Assembly (NCBI GenBank): GCA_021772985.1
Contig: JAJFKX010000058.1
Coordinates: 1 to 64,000, forward strand
DNA from: Gammaproteobacteria bacterium
GTDB lineage: Bacteria > Pseudomonadota > Gammaproteobacteria > Xanthomonadales > Wenzhouxiangellaceae
Direction of reading: 5' to 3'
Length of the DNA: 64,000 bases
In this document: positions 1 through 7,791 of the stretch, piece by piece
Layout: each line of letters begins with the position of its first letter
Numbering within the stretch: position 1 is the stretch's first letter
The notes under the pieces: generated by a model
The model's input: the letters and a program-made list of their open reading frames with translations, nothing else
Database searches by the model: none
Told to the model about the DNA's origin: nothing
Translations under genes and position numbers: made by a program

Positions 1-75
1 CCGCACACAACGGCCAATTACATGGTAATAGGGCGTTGCAGCCATTGAGACGAGTGAGGAACGGGCAACAGTCAT
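1..75 (-). CDS. REP-associated tyrosine transposase, second copy, 5' end only
   Basis: The first 25 codons of a second copy of the transposase at 267-1280 run off the left edge of the window. The ATG is at 73-75 on the minus strand. The peptide begins MTVARSSLVSM, then TPYYHVIGRCVR, against MTVARSSLVSL and TPYYHVIGRCVR in the complete copy. The upstream flank to about position 190 also matches the flank of the complete copy (1201-1395), so the whole unit is a direct duplication. Nothing can be said about whether the rest of the gene is intact. Confidence 0.75.
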   Translation of the reverse strand, partial: MTVARSSLVSMAATPYYHVIGRCVR

Positions 76-122
76 AGGATGCTCCAGAAAATACTGCAGT
101 CAGCATAATCCAACGATTATCA

Positions 123-190
123 GTTGGGCATCAGAAAATCAGCAGCCATGGCGTAGGATATGATCTATATAATGTGCCTGTCCTAAATCT
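123..190 (+). repeat. RAYT-associated palindromic repeat, copy A (right half)
   Basis: Starts GTTGGGCATCAGAAAATCAG and ends ATGTGCCTGTCCTAAATCT. It is nearly identical to the repeat at 1328-1395. It carries a TATAAT hexamer just before the TGCCTGTCC arm. The matching GGACAGGCA left arm is not present beside it. It lies between the partial transposase copy and the 3' end of the complete transposase gene. Confidence 0.8.
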
Positions 191-266
191 TCTCTGGATT
201 AATCAAATCCCAGACACGTCAAACCTCGACAGATGCCGATTAATTTACTTTTGGGTTTATGCTTGG

Positions 267-1280
267 TTAGTTGAGCTGCGGAAACAGCCGATTGGCAGCA
301 GCGATACCTTTTAGAAAACTTGCGCTTAATTGATTGGCGGCACTGCGAATAGTTGTGACTTTTCCTATCACTTGAGCAAAGCCGTGTTCTTGCTTGGACA
401 GGTAGCGCAGCAGATGCTCTGGAGCAATGCCGAGCCTCAGCAGTATTGGTGGTACATCATCGGCAATTGCACCTCTCTTTTGTGGATGTATCGCCCGTCC
501 GCTCCAATCAACCAACTCCAGATAGTCGGTTAGTGAAAATGGCAGGCCTTGATCATCATCCAATCGAGCGGAAAAACCGAACAGGCTTGGAACCACATTC
601 GATAATAATTCTGTGTTGATTATCTTTGTGGCTGTATCTTTTTCCAGCTCATCGATTCGTTGCTGGATCGAAGTGTAGTCCGATTGCTCTGGTGTATCGG
701 CCATGCCTGCGCGGATCGGATTCAGATCAACATAGGCCATACAACTTATCAGGGCCTGCTCATCCAGCAACGCCTGCGACTTGAAACGACCTTCCCAAAA
801 ATGACCGGTGCAATTATCTTCAGCATTGGCTCTACAGGCTATGTCATGATTCAAGCCTCGCATAAACCAGGAAAGATCAGCCAAACGATTGCGATACATC
901 TCCACCAGTTGCGAGACCACCGATAGCTCACCAACACTTAAGGATTCACCGGCTCGATAGCGTTGAACCAGCAGATTCCCTGCATACAATGAGCACCAGC
1001 GATCCAATATCTCATCGTTCGACCAGGTATCGATCATTTCAGAATTTAATTTAATCACCAAATGGTAATGATTACTCATCACTGCATAGGCACAAACCTC
1101 GATAGCATATACTGATGACAGTAAAGCCAGGCGCTCAACTATCCAGCTCCGGCGATGCTCATATGATCGTCCTGATAATGAATCAACCCCACACAAAAAT
1201 GCCCGCCTAACACAACGCCCAATGACATGGTAATAGGGTGTTGTAACCAATGAGACAAGTGATGAACGGGCAACAGTCAT
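267..1280 (-). CDS. REP-associated tyrosine transposase (RAYT, Y1/HUH family)
   Basis: This 337-residue protein is an IS200-like single-strand transposase of the RAYT group, whose members mobilise or maintain REP palindromes. The HUH metal-binding motif is H71-Y-H73, inside VMSNHYHLVI. The N-terminal YYHVIGRCVRRAF strand is typical of the fold. The later GHFWEGRFKS and MAYVDLNPIRAG segments match the conserved RAYT region that holds the catalytic tyrosine. The start is the ATG at 1278-1280. Copies of the 1-11.4 kb repeat lie on both sides, and a second copy begins at the left window edge. It probably acts on those repeats; that link is inferred from proximity. The family assignment is firm. 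Confidence 0.9.
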   Translation of the reverse strand: MTVARSSLVSLVTTPYYHVIGRCVRRAFLCGVDSLSGRSYEHRRSWIVERLALLSSVYAIEVCAYAVMSNHYHLVIKLNSEMIDTWSNDEILDRWCSLYAGNLLVQRYRAGESLSVGELSVVSQLVEMYRNRLADLSWFMRGLNHDIACRANAEDNCTGHFWEGRFKSQALLDEQALISCMAYVDLNPIRAGMADTPEQSDYTSIQQRIDELEKDTATKIINTELLSNVVPSLFGFSARLDDDQGLPFSLTDYLELVDWSGRAIHPQKRGAIADDVPPILLRLGIAPEHLLRYLSKQEHGFAQVIGKVTTIRSAANQLSASFLKGIAAANRLFPQLN

Positions 1281-1327
1281 AGGAGAATCCAGGAAATACT
1301 GTAGTCAGCATAATCCAACAATAATAA

Positions 1328-1395
1328 GTTGGGCATCAGAAAATCAGCAGCCATGGCGTAGGATATGATCTATATAATGTGCCTGTCCTAAATCT
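1328..1395 (+). repeat. RAYT-associated palindromic repeat, copy B (right half)
   Basis: Almost identical to the copy at 123-190, running from GTTGGGCATCAG to TGCCTGTCCTAAATCTAC. A TATAAT hexamer precedes the TGCCTGTCCT arm. It ends about 20 bp before the start codon of the PKD-domain gene, so it could supply that gene's promoter, although no -35 hexamer is evident. Confidence 0.85.
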
Positions 1396-1414
1396 ACTAA
1401 AAGGAGTTAAAATC

Positions 1415-2551
1415 ATGACAAGGAAAATAGTTCTATTGTTATTGCTGCCCGTATATGGCATTTTTAGCACGACTGCAGTTATAGCCCAGGAGCATATCAA
1501 GATTCTCTATGCCGGTCGTAATGCCGTTACGATTTCAGAACCTGACCCGGTGGGGGTGGGTATTCGAACGATATTCAACGAGATCGGACGGTTCCGGCTT
1601 GATCTTGAAGAAGATATTGAAGCAGTAATCAGCGTTCTTCCATTGACTCGAAGTGAAGATGTGGATTTGGAAAGAGACATTATTCTCGAACTGACAGGGC
1701 GTCCCGGCGGTTTGATTGATATCAAAATCACAACCTTCGGGGGGGATTTCGACTTTGATGTGCACTGCGCTATTGGTAATATTACCCGCCCTCATGTTGA
1801 TGTCGACCTAACCAGGGTTGAGGCGAATGCTACTTTTAGCCTGTTCGATGGCCTATCTCCATTTTCTCTGGAGTTATTTGGTTTTGATGTTGACCTGAAT
1901 CGCGGAATCAACGGATGTAGCTTTTTCTCGTTGCTGCTGTCAGTATTTGGTGAAAATCCACTAGACATTCTGGAAGATACACTCGAAAGCCGAATAAAAA
2001 ATGCTGTGGAACAGGAAATGGTGCAGCTTTTTGAGCTGAACGGATTAAGTCAAGGCTACTTGTTTGATATTCTGACCAATATTGATCAGGCTCCATTTGA
2101 TGTGGTCAATGCTGACATACAGCAAATTATTGATGTTGTTACCAATCCTTTTGATGGAATCTATATCAAACTTAAGCTTGATGAAGATAATAATGATACA
2201 AGTGGTGATGATGAAGTCATCACGCTGGTAATCGAGGTGCCATGGGAACAGCGCCCAATTGCCCAGTTCAATTTGACGCATGATGGCCAGCGTGGAATTA
2301 TCTTAAATGCGGAAAATAGCTTCGATCCAGATGGTGGGTCGATTAGCTATTATTGGGAGTTTGGTGATGGTCATATACAAGGCCCGTCAAACACACCAAT
2401 CGCCCAACATACCTACCAGGATGATGGGTTTTACAGTGTCTTTTTAGTTGTCACAGATGATGAAACTGTCGTTTCCACGGCTATACAGCATATTGATATC
2501 GATACTGGTTCAGGTGGGGATGCAACACCAGGGCTGGATAATGGCTTTTAG
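1415..2551 (+). CDS. secreted PKD-domain protein
   Basis: A 378-residue exported protein of unknown function. The ATG at 1415 follows an AAGGAG ribosome-binding site, which favours it over an in-frame ATG at 1379 lying inside the repeat. Residues 1-24 form a signal peptide ending in a VIAQ cleavage region. The middle has no recognisable domain; it is acidic and rich in beta-prone residues. Residues about 280-365 form a PKD domain (AENSFDPDGGSISYYWEFGD, then HTYQDDGFYSVFLVVTDDE). PKD folds usually mediate protein or glycan contacts outside the cell. The gene lies alone between two copies of the palindromic repeat. Confidence 0.75.
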   Translation: MTRKIVLLLLLPVYGIFSTTAVIAQEHIKILYAGRNAVTISEPDPVGVGIRTIFNEIGRFRLDLEEDIEAVISVLPLTRSEDVDLERDIILELTGRPGGLIDIKITTFGGDFDFDVHCAIGNITRPHVDVDLTRVEANATFSLFDGLSPFSLELFGFDVDLNRGINGCSFFSLLLSVFGENPLDILEDTLESRIKNAVEQEMVQLFELNGLSQGYLFDILTNIDQAPFDVVNADIQQIIDVVTNPFDGIYIKLKLDEDNNDTSGDDEVITLVIEVPWEQRPIAQFNLTHDGQRGIILNAENSFDPDGGSISYYWEFGDGHIQGPSNTPIAQHTYQDDGFYSVFLVVTDDETVVSTAIQHIDIDTGSGGDATPGLDNGF

Positions 2552-2627
2552 ATTGCAGAGCACATGGTGATTATCATTTTTAATGAATTCAATTAATTCG
2601 ATACCGATATAGAACAGGATATAGAAC

Positions 2628-2679
2628 AGGACAGGCATGATTCAGCGAAATAGCTAAATCTATATAATGTGCCTGTCCT
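2628..2679 (+). repeat. RAYT-associated palindrome, copy C (complete hairpin)
   Basis: This is the cleanest full copy. The left arm AGGACAGGCA (2628-2637) and right arm TGCCTGTCCT (2670-2679) are a perfect 10-bp inverted repeat around a 32-nt loop. The loop contains TATAAT immediately upstream of the right arm. The unit sits between the PKD gene and the next secreted-protein gene. Confidence 0.85.
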
Positions 2680-2711
2680 AAATCTACTTTTCGGTGCTTA
2701 GCGGAGACATT

Positions 2712-3284
2712 ATGAAAACCATGATTCGATTGTTGTTGGTCATGACCTTTATCCTCGGCAGCGTATCCACGTTGAGTGCGGGCGAGAAGGGTGTGGCAGA
2801 GGGTGCGCCACCGGAGCTGGCCCATTGGTCGAAACTGATCGGTTATTGGTCCACAACCGAAGAGCGCCTGCGGCAAGATGGCAGTTCCTGGGAGCCCTCA
2901 AAAGATGCGGATTGGAGCTTCTACTGGTCATTTGACGGCTGGGGCATACGTGACGACTATATGTCTCCGCCAGCCTCCGAAGCGGTTGAGGATGAAAGCA
3001 AACGGCAGCGCGGTACCAACTTAAGAATCTACAATCCGACCACCGAGCAATGGGTCATGACCTGGCTCACGGTGCAATCGACTACACCGGCATCGTTTAC
3101 TGCCACGTCAACGGATGAAGAGATAGTAATGCTGTCGGATATCGCTAACCCGCAGGGGTTCTTCGGCCGAATTACCTTCTTCGATATGCAAGAAAACTCC
3201 TTTGAGTGGAAGCTGGAGTGGTCCAAGGACAAAGAGTCGTGGGCTGAGGTCTACAAGATTCACGGTACGCGCAAGCCGAAGTAG
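2712..3284 (+). CDS. exported DUF1579-like protein
   Basis: A 190-residue exported protein. The ATG at 2712 follows GGAGA and opens a hydrophobic signal peptide (MIRLLLVMTFILGSVSTLSA); an ATG at 2694 has no such support. The mature part is rich in tryptophan (HWSKLIGYWSTTEERL, DADWSFYWSFDGWGIRDDY, ITFFDMQENSFEWKLEWSKD). That alternation of aromatic beta strands resembles lipocalin-like DUF1579 proteins. No catalytic motif is visible. It is a single-gene unit bracketed by palindromic repeats and probably uses a promoter in the upstream repeat. The family call is by pattern only. Confidence 0.6.
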   Translation: MKTMIRLLLVMTFILGSVSTLSAGEKGVAEGAPPELAHWSKLIGYWSTTEERLRQDGSSWEPSKDADWSFYWSFDGWGIRDDYMSPPASEAVEDESKRQRGTNLRIYNPTTEQWVMTWLTVQSTTPASFTATSTDEEIVMLSDIANPQGFFGRITFFDMQENSFEWKLEWSKDKESWAEVYKIHGTRKPK

Positions 3285-3344
3285 TTGTACTCGTGCAATA
3301 ACTCTATTATTAGGAAAGATATAGGACAAAAAAAGTAAAGATAC

Positions 3345-3431
3345 AGGACAGGCATCATTCGAAAATGGAATAACGAAGATACAGGACAGGTATGATTCTG
3401 TAGGATAAGATTTATGCAATGTGCATGTCTT
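3345..3431 (+). repeat. RAYT-associated palindrome, copy D (duplicated left arm, degenerate right arm)
   Basis: Two left arms occur in tandem: AGGACAGGCA near 3345 and AGGACAGGTA near 3384. One degenerate right arm, TGCATGTCTT, follows at about 3422. The loop reads GATTCTGTAGGAT, as in copy E. A further partial AGGACA lies at 3323. Confidence 0.7.
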
Positions 3432-3572
3432 AATAATCTTACTTCAGGGTGTCTTATTTGTTCTCTCAGACGAAACAAAAAATTAACAAAATGGTTCCAA
3501 CAATGGGACATACTGATCGGACAAGAAGTATATGCCAATCTAGGAAGTAATTAGCAATCAGGAGGATTCATT

Positions 3573-3980
3573 TTGATTAATAGATTCATTTATATATTCG
3601 CGCTCGCACTTTCTGCGTTTTCAGTTAATGCCTTCGCCCAAACATGTCAGCAACCCTCACATGTCTGGGTGCATGGCATTAGTAACAATGCTGCATACCC
3701 CGTTGGGACCGTGATTTACCCCACAGGGGTTGTTCAGCCAAATACTTCAGCAAATTTCATCTTTACTCATGCTTCTACGGGAAATATTGAACGACTCAAG
3801 ACAACATTTCCTGCACAATCTAACTGTGTAATTCATCATGAGCAGGAAGTTATGAGTACAGGAGACTGGCCTGTGGGCACCTATAATGTACACGTGAGCT
3901 ACACATCTTGGGAAAATCCCGGCGTCCCGTTCCAAAGCAGATATATAACAACATTTTCTTTATATGCATGGAGTGGTTGA
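3573..3980 (+). CDS. small secreted protein, interrupted by an in-frame TGA
   Basis: The visible product is 135 residues with a signal peptide (FIYIFALALSAFSVNAFAQ) and a beta-rich mature region (HVWVHGISNNAAYPVGTVIY, WPVGTYNVHVSYTSWENPG) that resembles a carbohydrate- or surface-binding domain without matching one I can name. The start is TTG at 3573, chosen because a perfect AGGAGG lies 8 nt upstream. The TGA at 3978-3980 falls inside a glycine-rich run: W-S-G, stop, G-G-G-G-D-D-G-G-G-D. The same frame stays open to TAG at 4131-4133. A single GGA-to-TGA change explains this. The gene is therefore probably truncated recently, or rarely read through. Confidence 0.65.
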   Translation: MINRFIYIFALALSAFSVNAFAQTCQQPSHVWVHGISNNAAYPVGTVIYPTGVVQPNTSANFIFTHASTGNIERLKTTFPAQSNCVIHHEQEVMSTGDWPVGTYNVHVSYTSWENPGVPFQSRYITTFSLYAWSG

Positions 3981-4133
3981 GGTGGTGGTGGAGATGATGG
4001 TGGTGGTGATTTTATCGACTACGAATATGAGCAATGCGTTAGCGATTATATCTACTTTTTCCCGTTCGCCAGCGAATATGAAATTGATGAGTTCTGTTCG
4101 CTTCCACCATATCTTCAAGATTTTTCTCAGTAG
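3981..4133 (+). pseudogene. in-frame C-terminal remainder of the 3573 gene beyond a TGA
   Basis: Fifty codons continue in the frame of the upstream secreted protein. They begin with the linker GGGGDDGGGD, followed by a tyrosine- and acid-rich tail (DYEYEQCVSDYIYFFPFASE, then CSLPPYLQDFSQ) that ends at TAG. The tail has two cysteines. It has no start codon or ribosome-binding site of its own, so it would be made only by read-through of the TGA. Confidence 0.6.
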
Positions 4134-4146
4134 AACAGGACGGGAC

Positions 4147-4196
4147 AGGGCAGGCATGATTCTGTAGGATATGACCTATGCAATGTGCCTGTCCTA
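4147..4196 (+). repeat. RAYT-associated palindrome, copy E
   Basis: AGGGCAGGCA (4147-4156) pairs with TGCCTGTCCT (4187-4196), with one G-T wobble. The loop contains GATTCTGTAGGATATGACC, shared with copy D. It follows directly on the end of the interrupted secreted-protein gene. Confidence 0.8.
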
Positions 4197-4320
4197 ATAG
4201 TCTAATGCGAACAGCATGGTTGTAATATGATTTTCGCACGATATTGGTAAAAGCTGCAATATCGTTGCAAGTGGTCAATATAATCAATGGTTATACGCAC
4301 ACAGCAATAGTCGAGGTTCT

Positions 4321-4779
4321 ATGAAAAAATTATGTATGGTTTTATTAACATTTTATTCAATGTCATCATTGGCTAATGAAATTCCTTTGATAGACAGAAT
4401 GAAAGCTCTTGATACAGAGCTTTTTGAATCTTTTAATAACTGCCAGAATCCTAAAGAATTAGATAAACATGCCAGCTTTTTTTCTCCTGACGTAGAGTTT
4501 TACCATGATAACGGCGGTGTAACTTGGGATCGTGACACTATGATCTCAAATACTAAAAACAATGCATGTGGTGTTTATACTCGTAAACTTGTTGCTGGTT
4601 CCTTTAATGTGCACCGAATTAAAGAGTTCGGTGCAATCACTGAAGGGGTTCATGTTTTTTGTCAAAATAAAACCAAAAAATGTGAAGGAAAAGCTGATTT
4701 TGTAATTGTTTGGCGCAATACAAATAATAAATGGGAAATTACCCGAGCATTAAGTTATGGGCATCGTGAAAATAACTAG
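4321..4779 (+). CDS. exported NTF2-like (SnoaL/DUF4440-type) protein
   Basis: A 152-residue exported protein. Residues 1-18 are a signal peptide (KKLCMVLLTFYSMSSLA). The remainder has the layout of an NTF2-like cone fold: an N-terminal helix (LIDRMKALDTELFESFNNC), the HASFFSPDVEFYHDNGGVTW strand region, and C-terminal strands ending in FVIVWRNTNNKWEITRAL. Such domains bind small ligands or act as simple enzymes. No substrate can be read from the sequence. The gene is visibly richer in A and T than its neighbours, which suggests a separate origin. It is bracketed by repeat copies E and F. Confidence 0.7.
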   Translation: MKKLCMVLLTFYSMSSLANEIPLIDRMKALDTELFESFNNCQNPKELDKHASFFSPDVEFYHDNGGVTWDRDTMISNTKNNACGVYTRKLVAGSFNVHRIKEFGAITEGVHVFCQNKTKKCEGKADFVIVWRNTNNKWEITRALSYGHRENN

Positions 4780-4838
4780 GGTACGTATAACAAGTCAATC
4801 AAAAGGGCTAAAACAGCTGGCTATACTCGTGCCTGGAC

Positions 4839-4884
4839 AGGACAGGCATTATTCGAAAATAAAATTGTGCAATGTGCCCGTCCT
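4839..4884 (+). repeat. RAYT-associated palindrome, copy F
   Basis: AGGACAGGCA (4839-4848) pairs with TGCCCGTCCT (4875-4884), one change from perfect, around a 26-nt loop. This is the shortest full copy. It lies between the NTF2-like gene and the 3' end of the minus-strand gene at 4956-5843. Confidence 0.8.
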
Positions 4885-4955
4885 AAATCAACTTTCAAAT
4901 AAAAACCGGGTTGAACAGCGCTCAGCCCGGCTTTCAGCTAAAATCAGTTTAGCGT

Positions 4956-5843
4956 TTACTTATCACCATACAACCGGATGCCGTAAGAGAAGTTGGCTGA
5001 ATCCACGCTGGAAATGTTCCCGCGAACGCCAAAGATTACTCTGGTTTCTTCTTTCTTGAAGAAATCTCTGGCCTGCTTGTCGGTTAAGCCATAGACGTCC
5101 CTTAATACACGTTGACTGATCAGCCCGGCTGTACAATCCCGGCCAAGCCTTGGAGCATTAAATTCAAAATCACCGGCTTCCAAGTTTCGAAATTGAAAGA
5201 ACGTGCTCAGCCCTGATGGCCCGTTGGTAAACAGCTGACCGTTAAAGGGCAAGCCAGTGTTGGGATCGGTCAGACCATTAAGAGTATCATTTTCAATCTG
5301 GAAACGTGGGTTCACCGTCATAGACGCGAACTCTGATGCGCCTGTGGTATTGATCCAGTTCCAGCTGGAGAACATCGTTACAGTAAAGCAGATCAGTGAA
5401 TTGGTTGATTTTTTGGGTAGCACAAACGTTGCCACTTCAGTTTCGTCAACACTGGTGTTCTGTGAAAGATCAGCTGGTAACTCAATACAGGCTCCAGGAT
5501 CTGTGGGATCAACACCGCTGCAATCTGCCTGCAGACTGACGTTTGCAGTTTGCTTGACGCCAAGAAAAATTACATTTTTGCCAAAAGAATCCACGTCACC
5601 AACGTCATCTTCTGTTGGGTTTGGGGCCAGTGGTGCAGGGCCAGGTCCAAAGCTTATGCTGGGGCCCACGCTTGTCCCGACGCTCGGTGCACTGCGTGTA
5701 AACGCGTTGCTGCGTTGCATCATATCGGCATCATTCTGCTGTTTTATAACATCTGCCTGAGCAGCATACTCTGGTGACACCGCATACACGGTTGTTACTG
5801 CACAAAGGGATAAAATACCGGTTATTACTCTAGATAATTGCAT
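4956..5843 (-). CDS. secreted protein of unknown function
   Basis: A 295-residue exported protein I do not recognise. GGAGAAGAGG precedes the ATG at 5841-5843. A signal peptide (VITGILSLCAVTTVYA) is followed by an Asn/Gln-rich stretch, a proline/glycine linker (SISFGPGPAPLAPNPTEDD) and a beta-rich domain with four cysteines that could pair (C of ADCSGVDPTDPGAC, ICFTVTMF and RDCTAG). The C-terminus has VIFGVRGNISSVDSANFSYG. The layout suggests a surface or extracellular structural protein. It is the first minus-strand gene among the repeats. Confidence 0.65.
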   Translation of the reverse strand: MQLSRVITGILSLCAVTTVYAVSPEYAAQADVIKQQNDADMMQRSNAFTRSAPSVGTSVGPSISFGPGPAPLAPNPTEDDVGDVDSFGKNVIFLGVKQTANVSLQADCSGVDPTDPGACIELPADLSQNTSVDETEVATFVLPKKSTNSLICFTVTMFSSWNWINTTGASEFASMTVNPRFQIENDTLNGLTDPNTGLPFNGQLFTNGPSGLSTFFQFRNLEAGDFEFNAPRLGRDCTAGLISQRVLRDVYGLTDKQARDFFKKEETRVIFGVRGNISSVDSANFSYGIRLYGDK

Positions 5844-6047
5844 ACCTCTTCTCCGTATTATTATTAAAATGGGTTGTTATGCGTTGGTTGCTTCGCATGT
5901 ACTGGTATGTTTTTTAAGGTATTGCTAAAACACGCACACGATAAGCACCAACCATCCTAAGGCTATCAGCGAGTTTAGACAAGTTGACTCTGTAAGAAAA
6001 AGCCCCGGCCCTGTGTCAGTATTTTCAGTGCAGAATACAGATACCCT

Positions 6048-6176
6048 GTTAGTTGAGCTGCGGAGTCAACCGATTGGCAGTGGCGATGCCTTATAGAAAA
6101 TTTGCGCCTAATTGATGGCAACACTGGGAATAGTTGTGACTTTCCGATCACTTGGGAAAGCCTTGTTCTTGCCTGG
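6048..6176 (-). pseudogene. remnant of the RAYT transposase 3' end
   Basis: This stretch matches the last 130 bp or so of the transposase gene (about 266-395) with scattered substitutions and small indels, beginning TTAGTTGAGCTGCGGA. It joins directly to the repeat flank that normally lies upstream of the transposase start. A transposase unit was therefore internally deleted here, keeping only the gene's 3' end and the outer repeat. The rest of the 455-bp gap (5844-6298) holds no gene. Confidence 0.75.
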
Positions 6177-6180
6177 ATCA

Positions 6181-6252
6181 GTTGGGCATCAGAAAATCAG
6201 CAGATATCGTGTAGGATATGATCTATAGGCTTTGGCTGTCCAAAATCCACTC
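6181..6252 (+). repeat. RAYT-associated repeat, copy J (degenerate right half)
   Basis: Begins GTTGGGCATCAGAAAATCAG, as in copies A and B. The end has diverged (TCTATAGGCTTTGGCTGTCC), so the TATAAT and TGCCTGTCC parts are both altered. It follows the transposase remnant and precedes the cold-shock gene by about 45 bp. Confidence 0.7.
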
Positions 6253-6298
6253 ATAAGGCAAGTAAAATAGCGGCATCAATTACATAAGGTGGGAGGTT

Positions 6299-6952
6299 AT
6301 GAAAGGAATTATTAATCAATGGCGGGACGATAAGGGATTCGGGTTTATCCAGCCGGATGATGGTTCAGAGAAGCTGTTTTTCCATATAAGCAGTGTTAAA
6401 ACTGCAGGTCGCAGACCTCAGGTAGGTGATAGCGTATTGTATGACTCGATGCGTGACTCCCAGCAAAGGCTTAAAGCTAAAAGCGTTGTGATTCAAGATG
6501 TTGCTAATGCATCACCTGCAATGCAGATAATTCGAACAGAGCCACCCAGGAAAGATATTATTGATTATGTTTCATTTCTAATCCTGATTGGTTCAGTAGC
6601 TATGGCTGCGTTTGGGTATTATCGCTCAGGCACTATAGAGAATGTCTGGTTTTATGGTGTTTTTGCTGCCATTGCATTTTTTTTATTAAACCGACAGAAG
6701 AAACCTAAAGAAAAATTATTTAGCTGCTCACGCTGTAAAAAACTAAGCACGCATAATCCCAGAACGATTAAAGCCTGGAATCGCGGGCTAAAAAAGCTTT
6801 ATTGCCATGACTGCCACCGTGTCTGGCTAGCGAATAATGTTCACGGGCAGGCTATTTCCCATAATGACAAGGTTGGCTGTCTGAGTGTGCTGGCTTGTGT
6901 AACTATTCTGCCAGTTTCAATTGGTATCGGATTATGTCAGTGGTTGCTATAG
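6299..6952 (+). CDS. cold-shock domain protein fused to membrane segments and a zinc ribbon
   Basis: A 217-residue protein. Residues 1-66 are a cold-shock domain with both RNA-binding motifs: RNP1-like K12-GFGFIQ and RNP2-like L26-FFHI. Two membrane segments follow (about 91-108 and 115-131), then a zinc-ribbon-like pair C143-x2-C146 and C169-x2-C172, then a third membrane segment (about 193-213). Cold-shock domains fused to a DUF1294 membrane part are known; the zinc ribbon between membrane segments is less usual. It probably binds single-stranded nucleic acid at the inner membrane. GGGAGG precedes the ATG. It is flanked by degenerate repeat copies. Confidence 0.8.
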   Translation: MKGIINQWRDDKGFGFIQPDDGSEKLFFHISSVKTAGRRPQVGDSVLYDSMRDSQQRLKAKSVVIQDVANASPAMQIIRTEPPRKDIIDYVSFLILIGSVAMAAFGYYRSGTIENVWFYGVFAAIAFFLLNRQKKPKEKLFSCSRCKKLSTHNPRTIKAWNRGLKKLYCHDCHRVWLANNVHGQAISHNDKVGCLSVLACVTILPVSIGIGLCQWLL

Positions 6953-7129
6953 AAAGCATAAATTTCTGCTCAATAGACTATAGATTATAGGACACCCACT
7001 ATTTGAGATTACATAGCGATGAGTGTCTGGAATCGTCAAATTGGATAGTGAGAAATATTGTAAAGTATTGGCTACGAGTGATGGGGGTTCCCAATATCCA
7101 CTCCCAACTAATGCACATTGGAGAGTCAC

Positions 7130-7516
7130 ATGAAGCGAGTCACAGGCATCGGCGGTATTTTCTTCAAAGCAAAGGATGCAGCTACGCTGCAAGCCTGGTA
7201 CAAGCGTCATCTAGGTATCGATGTTCAGGCTTGGGGCGGTACCGCGTTTTCCTGGACTGACTCGGAGGGCAAGCCCACAGGCGGAACGACTGTCTGGTCG
7301 GTAGGTTCGGAGGAAGGCGACCAATTTGCTCCGAGCAACGCCTCGTTTATGATCAATTACCGTGTTGAAGACCTTCACGCTCTGGTCAAGATGCTCAAAC
7401 AGGAAGACTGCAACGTACTCGACAAGATTGATGAATCTGAGTACGGCAAATTTGCCTGGGTCATTGACCCTGAGGGAAATAAGGTCGAGTTGTGGCAACC
7501 ACCTGCCGGTCAATGA
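7130..7516 (+). CDS. VOC/glyoxalase-family protein
   Basis: A 128-residue protein of the vicinal oxygen chelate fold. GGIFFKAKDAATLQAWYKRH opens the first beta-alpha-beta module. FMINYRVEDLHALVKMLKQE and AWVIDPEGNKVELWQPP form the second, ending with the usual D-P-E-G-N-x-x-E-L-W signature whose glutamate is a metal ligand in this family. The ATG at 7130 follows TTGGAGAG with good spacing. Substrate unknown. Genes of this kind are common in accessory cassettes, and it lies between repeats. Confidence 0.85.
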   Translation: MKRVTGIGGIFFKAKDAATLQAWYKRHLGIDVQAWGGTAFSWTDSEGKPTGGTTVWSVGSEEGDQFAPSNASFMINYRVEDLHALVKMLKQEDCNVLDKIDESEYGKFAWVIDPEGNKVELWQPPAGQ

Positions 7517-7594
7517 AATCGCCCATGCTTCCCGTGCAGTATGCGATCTAGCCCTTGAACAGTAGAAAACAAGAAACAGAACGGGCGAAGATAC

Positions 7595-7761
7595 AGGACA
7601 GGCATGATTCAAAAAGCAATAGAATCACTGAAAACCTATAAATCTGAGTTATCTTCATCCGAGAGTCATGAGAATGGGGCAAATACCAGGACAAAATTAT
7701 CTTGGCATCTGAAAATCAGCAGCTATGGCGTAGGATGTGATCTATAAAATGTGCCTGTCCT
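7595..7761 (+). repeat. RAYT-associated palindrome, copy G (long-loop)
   Basis: AGGACAGGCA (7595-7604) and TGCCTGTCCT (7752-7761) are a perfect 10-bp inverted repeat. Here the loop is about 147 nt and contains the longer flank motif GGCATCTGAAAATCAGCAGC and TATAAAATG. This shows that the left arm, the GGCATCAGAAAATCAG flank and the right arm belong to one larger unit. Confidence 0.75.
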
Positions 7762-7791
7762 AAATCTATACTCGAAACCAGGGGTTGCTTG

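Noticed and set aside
4757-5059. Plus-strand gene after the NTF2-like gene
   Set aside because: It runs through repeat copy F and over the end of the secreted protein on the other strand, with no start signals.
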